A DNA stretch of 7,839 bases from positions 1 to 7,839 of the forward strand of contig SYAK01000320.1 in the NCBI GenBank assembly GCA_005788935.1, given 5' to 3'. The position numbers and the translations under genes were made by a program. The notes beneath the pieces were generated by a model that did no database searches, had not been told where the DNA came from, and saw nothing but the letters and a program-made list of their open reading frames with translations. Below, in pieces: positions 5,681 through 7,839 of this stretch. The stretch is from Pseudomonadota bacterium. Its GTDB lineage: Bacteria > Myxococcota > UBA9042 > PHBI01. The stretch's first letter is position 1. Every line of letters begins with the position of its first letter.

Positions 5681-7839
5681 TCAGGGGGCGGCAGGCGTGA
5701 TGGTCGTTTGTGTTGCAACCTTTTTGCGGCAGGCGAGGCGCAGCAGCGCAGGCGAGACGATGAGGTCATAGAGCAACGCGAAGGCGACGGTCAGCGCGAT
5801 GAGCATCCCGAAGCGCTGCAGGTTCACCATCGACGCCGCCATGTAGACGAGAAAGCCACCCATCAGGATGAGGCTCGTCGCGATCATCGCGCGCCCGCTG
5901 TGGCCGAGGGTGTGCGCGATGGCCTCCTCAGCGTCGCCCGTCTGACGAAAAACCGTCTGAAAATGATAAAAGAAATGGATGGTGTCATCCACCGCGATGC
6001 CGAGCGCGATGCTCGCGATGAGCAGCGTCCCGATGTCGATCGGGATGTCGAGGAGGCCCATGAAGCCGATGATGTTCGCGATCGGCAGGAGGTTCGGCAC
6101 CATTGACAGCAGCCCGAGCTTCAGGTCGCGCAGCAGCAGCAGCATGAGCCCGGTGATGACGACGAAGGCCCAGCCGAAGCTGATGAGCAGGTTCTCGAGC
6201 AGCTCGGAGGCGACCGCGAAGAGGTTGAAGACGGTGCCCGTCACCGAGACGTCAAAGGCCCCGCCGATGTGCTGCGCAATGCCAGCGGTGATGTATTCGG
6301 TCAGCGGCTTGTAGGCCCACGCGTCGAGCTGCTTGACCCGGATCGTCATGACGGCGGTCCGGTAGTCGAGGGTCACGAGGCGCTTCAGCTCGGCTGGCCC
6401 GCGCGACTCGAAGACGAGCAGCATGTCGGCGACTCCGCGGTCATCGGGCGGCAGACGGTAATAGTCCGGGACCATGCCGTGGAAGGCCCGCCAGCTCTCG
6501 CGGACCACGTCGAGGATCGAGGTCGCGTTGCCGACGATCGGCCCGTGCACCGGGTGTTCGAACGCGAGGATGTGTCGTTCGAGGGCCTCGAGGCGGCGAA
6601 GGTTCGCGACCGAGCGCAGCGACGGCCCGTCGGGTGCGTGGATGAGGAGCGCGATGTTGCTCGAGCCGCCGACGTGGGTGTTGACCTCCGAGATGGCGGT
6701 CCGCGCGGGCGTTCCCTCCGGCAGCCAGGCCACCGGATCGTGGTGGAGGCGCACCAGGGTGCCAGCCCAGACGCTCGCGACGAAGAGCCCGAGGACGACG
6801 CCGAGGACCAGCGCGGCCCGTCCGCGGGACGGCGGTCCACCCGGAGTTCGCGGGCTCCCGGAGAGGCGCGTCGTGAACCCGAGGAACGCGTCGAGGCGAT
6901 CGGGCACGTGGGTGGTCGCGTCTGTCGCGAGGCGCAGTCCGAGCAGCGAGCGCTGGTTCCACGACAGGAAGATCGGCACGAGAACGACCGACAGGACCAG
7001 CGCGTAGAGCACCCCGAGGGCCCCGAAGGTGCCCATGTCGCGGATCGCCGCGAGGCTTGCGCCGCGGAAGGAGATGAGGCCCGCGAAGGTCGTGAGCGAC
7101 GTGTAGACGACAGGGATGCCGGTCACCCCCATCGCGCGCACGATGGCCTGCCGGTTGTCGATGCCACGCGCACGAAAGTCGCGATAGACCGAAACAATGT
7201 GCACGGCGTCGCCGATCGCGGCGCAGATGATGAAGGCGGGCAGCACGTTCGAGACCATCGTCATCGGAACGCCCGCGAGCGCCATCGAGCCAAACGTCCA
7301 GCCGAGCGCGAGCGTCACGACCGCGAGGGGCCCGAGGACCCCGATTGGGTGGCGGAACTGCCAGCTCATGATGCAGAGGATGAAGAGGACCGCGAGGACG
7401 AACATCACCGCGAGGTCCGACAGCATCAGCGCGTTCAGCTCGGCGCCAAGGGCTGGCGAGCCCGCCACGTGCAGCGTGAAGTCGGGGTGCTGGTGGCGCG
7501 CCGCGAGGTCGATGAGGGCGTTGTGCACGCGCGCCGAGTCGGCCTCGGACATGAAGTCGGTGCGCACGATGAGGAGCGAGTGCCGGCCGTCCTTGCCGAT
7601 GACCTGCCCGACGAGGGTCCGGTCGGCGAGGACCTGAGCGCGCTTGGCCCGGACCTGGGCGTCGTCGAGGTCGGCCGCGAAGAGGCCGTCGACCTGGAGC
7701 CCGCCGTCCTGCCAGCGGGTCTCGCGGACCGAGGCGATCGAGATGACGTCCTCGATGATGGCGCCGCGGTCCTCGGGGGGCGCTGCGGCCGCCGCCTGAC
7801 CGGGTGCGGCTGGCGGGCCGGCCGGGGCCTCGATGAAGC
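5681..7839 (-). CDS. RND-superfamily exporter, MMPL/COG1033 type (5' partial)
   Basis: A proton-driven inner-membrane exporter. The frame is open to the right edge, giving 718 visible residues. The GTG at 7567 is internal, because the 90 residues before it continue the periplasmic domain, including VGQVIGKDGRHSLLIV, which is typical of the family. The first membrane helix and part of the first periplasmic loop are missing. Numbering from 7567, helices 2-6 lie at about 50-202, then helix 7 (251-270), a second periplasmic domain (about 271-458) and helices 8-12 (461-610). The helix-4 motif is IGDAVHI (118-124). The helix-10 motif is GIAVDDTIHFF (523-533), where D527 and D528 are the expected proton-relay acids. 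The duplicated layout and the LLPIANIIGFMG stretch (493-504) fit MMPL-like exporters of lipids and other hydrophobic compounds. It is the first visible gene of the operon and is followed after 27 bases by the LolA-like carrier. Substrate unknown; lipid transport is inferred from the partners. Confidence 0.9.
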   Translation of the reverse strand, partial: FIEAPAGPPAAPGQAAAAAPPEDRGAIIEDVISIASVRETRWQDGGLQVDGLFAADLDDAQVRAKRAQVLADRTLVGQVIGKDGRHSLLIVRTDFMSEADSARVHNALIDLAARHQHPDFTLHVAGSPALGAELNALMLSDLAVMFVLAVLFILCIMSWQFRHPIGVLGPLAVVTLALGWTFGSMALAGVPMTMVSNVLPAFIICAAIGDAVHIVSVYRDFRARGIDNRQAIVRAMGVTGIPVVYTSLTTFAGLISFRGASLAAIRDMGTFGALGVLYALVLSVVLVPIFLSWNQRSLLGLRLATDATTHVPDRLDAFLGFTTRLSGSPRTPGGPPSRGRAALVLGVVLGLFVASVWAGTLVRLHHDPVAWLPEGTPARTAISEVNTHVGGSSNIALLIHAPDGPSLRSVANLRRLEALERHILAFEHPVHGPIVGNATSILDVVRESWRAFHGMVPDYYRLPPDDRGVADMLLVFESRGPAELKRLVTLDYRTAVMTIRVKQLDAWAYKPLTEYITAGIAQHIGGAFDVSVTGTVFNLFAVASELLENLLISFGWAFVVITGLMLLLLRDLKLGLLSMVPNLLPIANIIGFMGLLDIPIDIGTLLIASIALGIAVDDTIHFFYHFQTVFRQTGDAEEAIAHTLGHSGRAMIATSLILMGGFLVYMAASMVNLQRFGMLIALTVAFALLYDLIVSPALLRLACRKKVATQTTITPAAP

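Noticed and set aside
7565..7567. GTG as the true start of the RND exporter
   Set aside because: Family-like sequence continues in frame for 90 codons to the edge, so this is an internal valine.

Overview
The window comes from a high-GC, Gram-negative bacterium. Three exported proteins carry Sec-type signals, two of them with lipoboxes, and there is an outer-membrane beta-barrel. Gene content, the style of the Ala/Pro/Thr-rich lipoprotein and the strong G/C bias at third codon positions best fit a Myxococcota-like (former Deltaproteobacteria) genome. That placement is inference. No rRNA, tRNA, CRISPR array or recognisable insertion sequence is visible.

Left part (2-2047, plus strand): the 3' portion of a membrane-anchored Spy/CpxP/CnrX-like periplasmic metal or stress sensor, then a complete three-domain multicopper oxidase. 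The oxidase is predicted to be an outer-membrane lipoprotein with a Met/His-rich tether just after the lipidated cysteine. Together they suggest a periplasmic copper or metal stress module. The oxidase keeps all trinuclear-centre histidines and the type 1 Cys and His ligands, but has Leu at the usual axial Met position.

Middle (2048-2700): about 650 bases between convergent transcription units with no convincing gene. It holds several GC-rich inverted repeats, one of which (2645-2683) may terminate the minus-strand operon, and one short coding-like stretch that I cannot identify.

Right part (2701-7839, minus strand, transcribed right to left): an apparent operon for an envelope transport system. 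Its genes in order are an RND-superfamily (MMPL/COG1033 type) inner-membrane exporter running off the right edge; a soluble periplasmic LolA-like carrier; a DUF1302-like outer-membrane beta-barrel whose start lies one base after the carrier's stop; and a small lipoprotein of unknown function. The layout suggests that the exporter hands a hydrophobic substrate, probably a lipid, to the carrier, which delivers it to the outer membrane at the barrel. The barrel has a disordered N-terminal extension with a duplicated AFDFGD motif that could be a docking element. The substrate cannot be read from the sequence. This exporter-carrier-barrel set is the most interesting system in the window.
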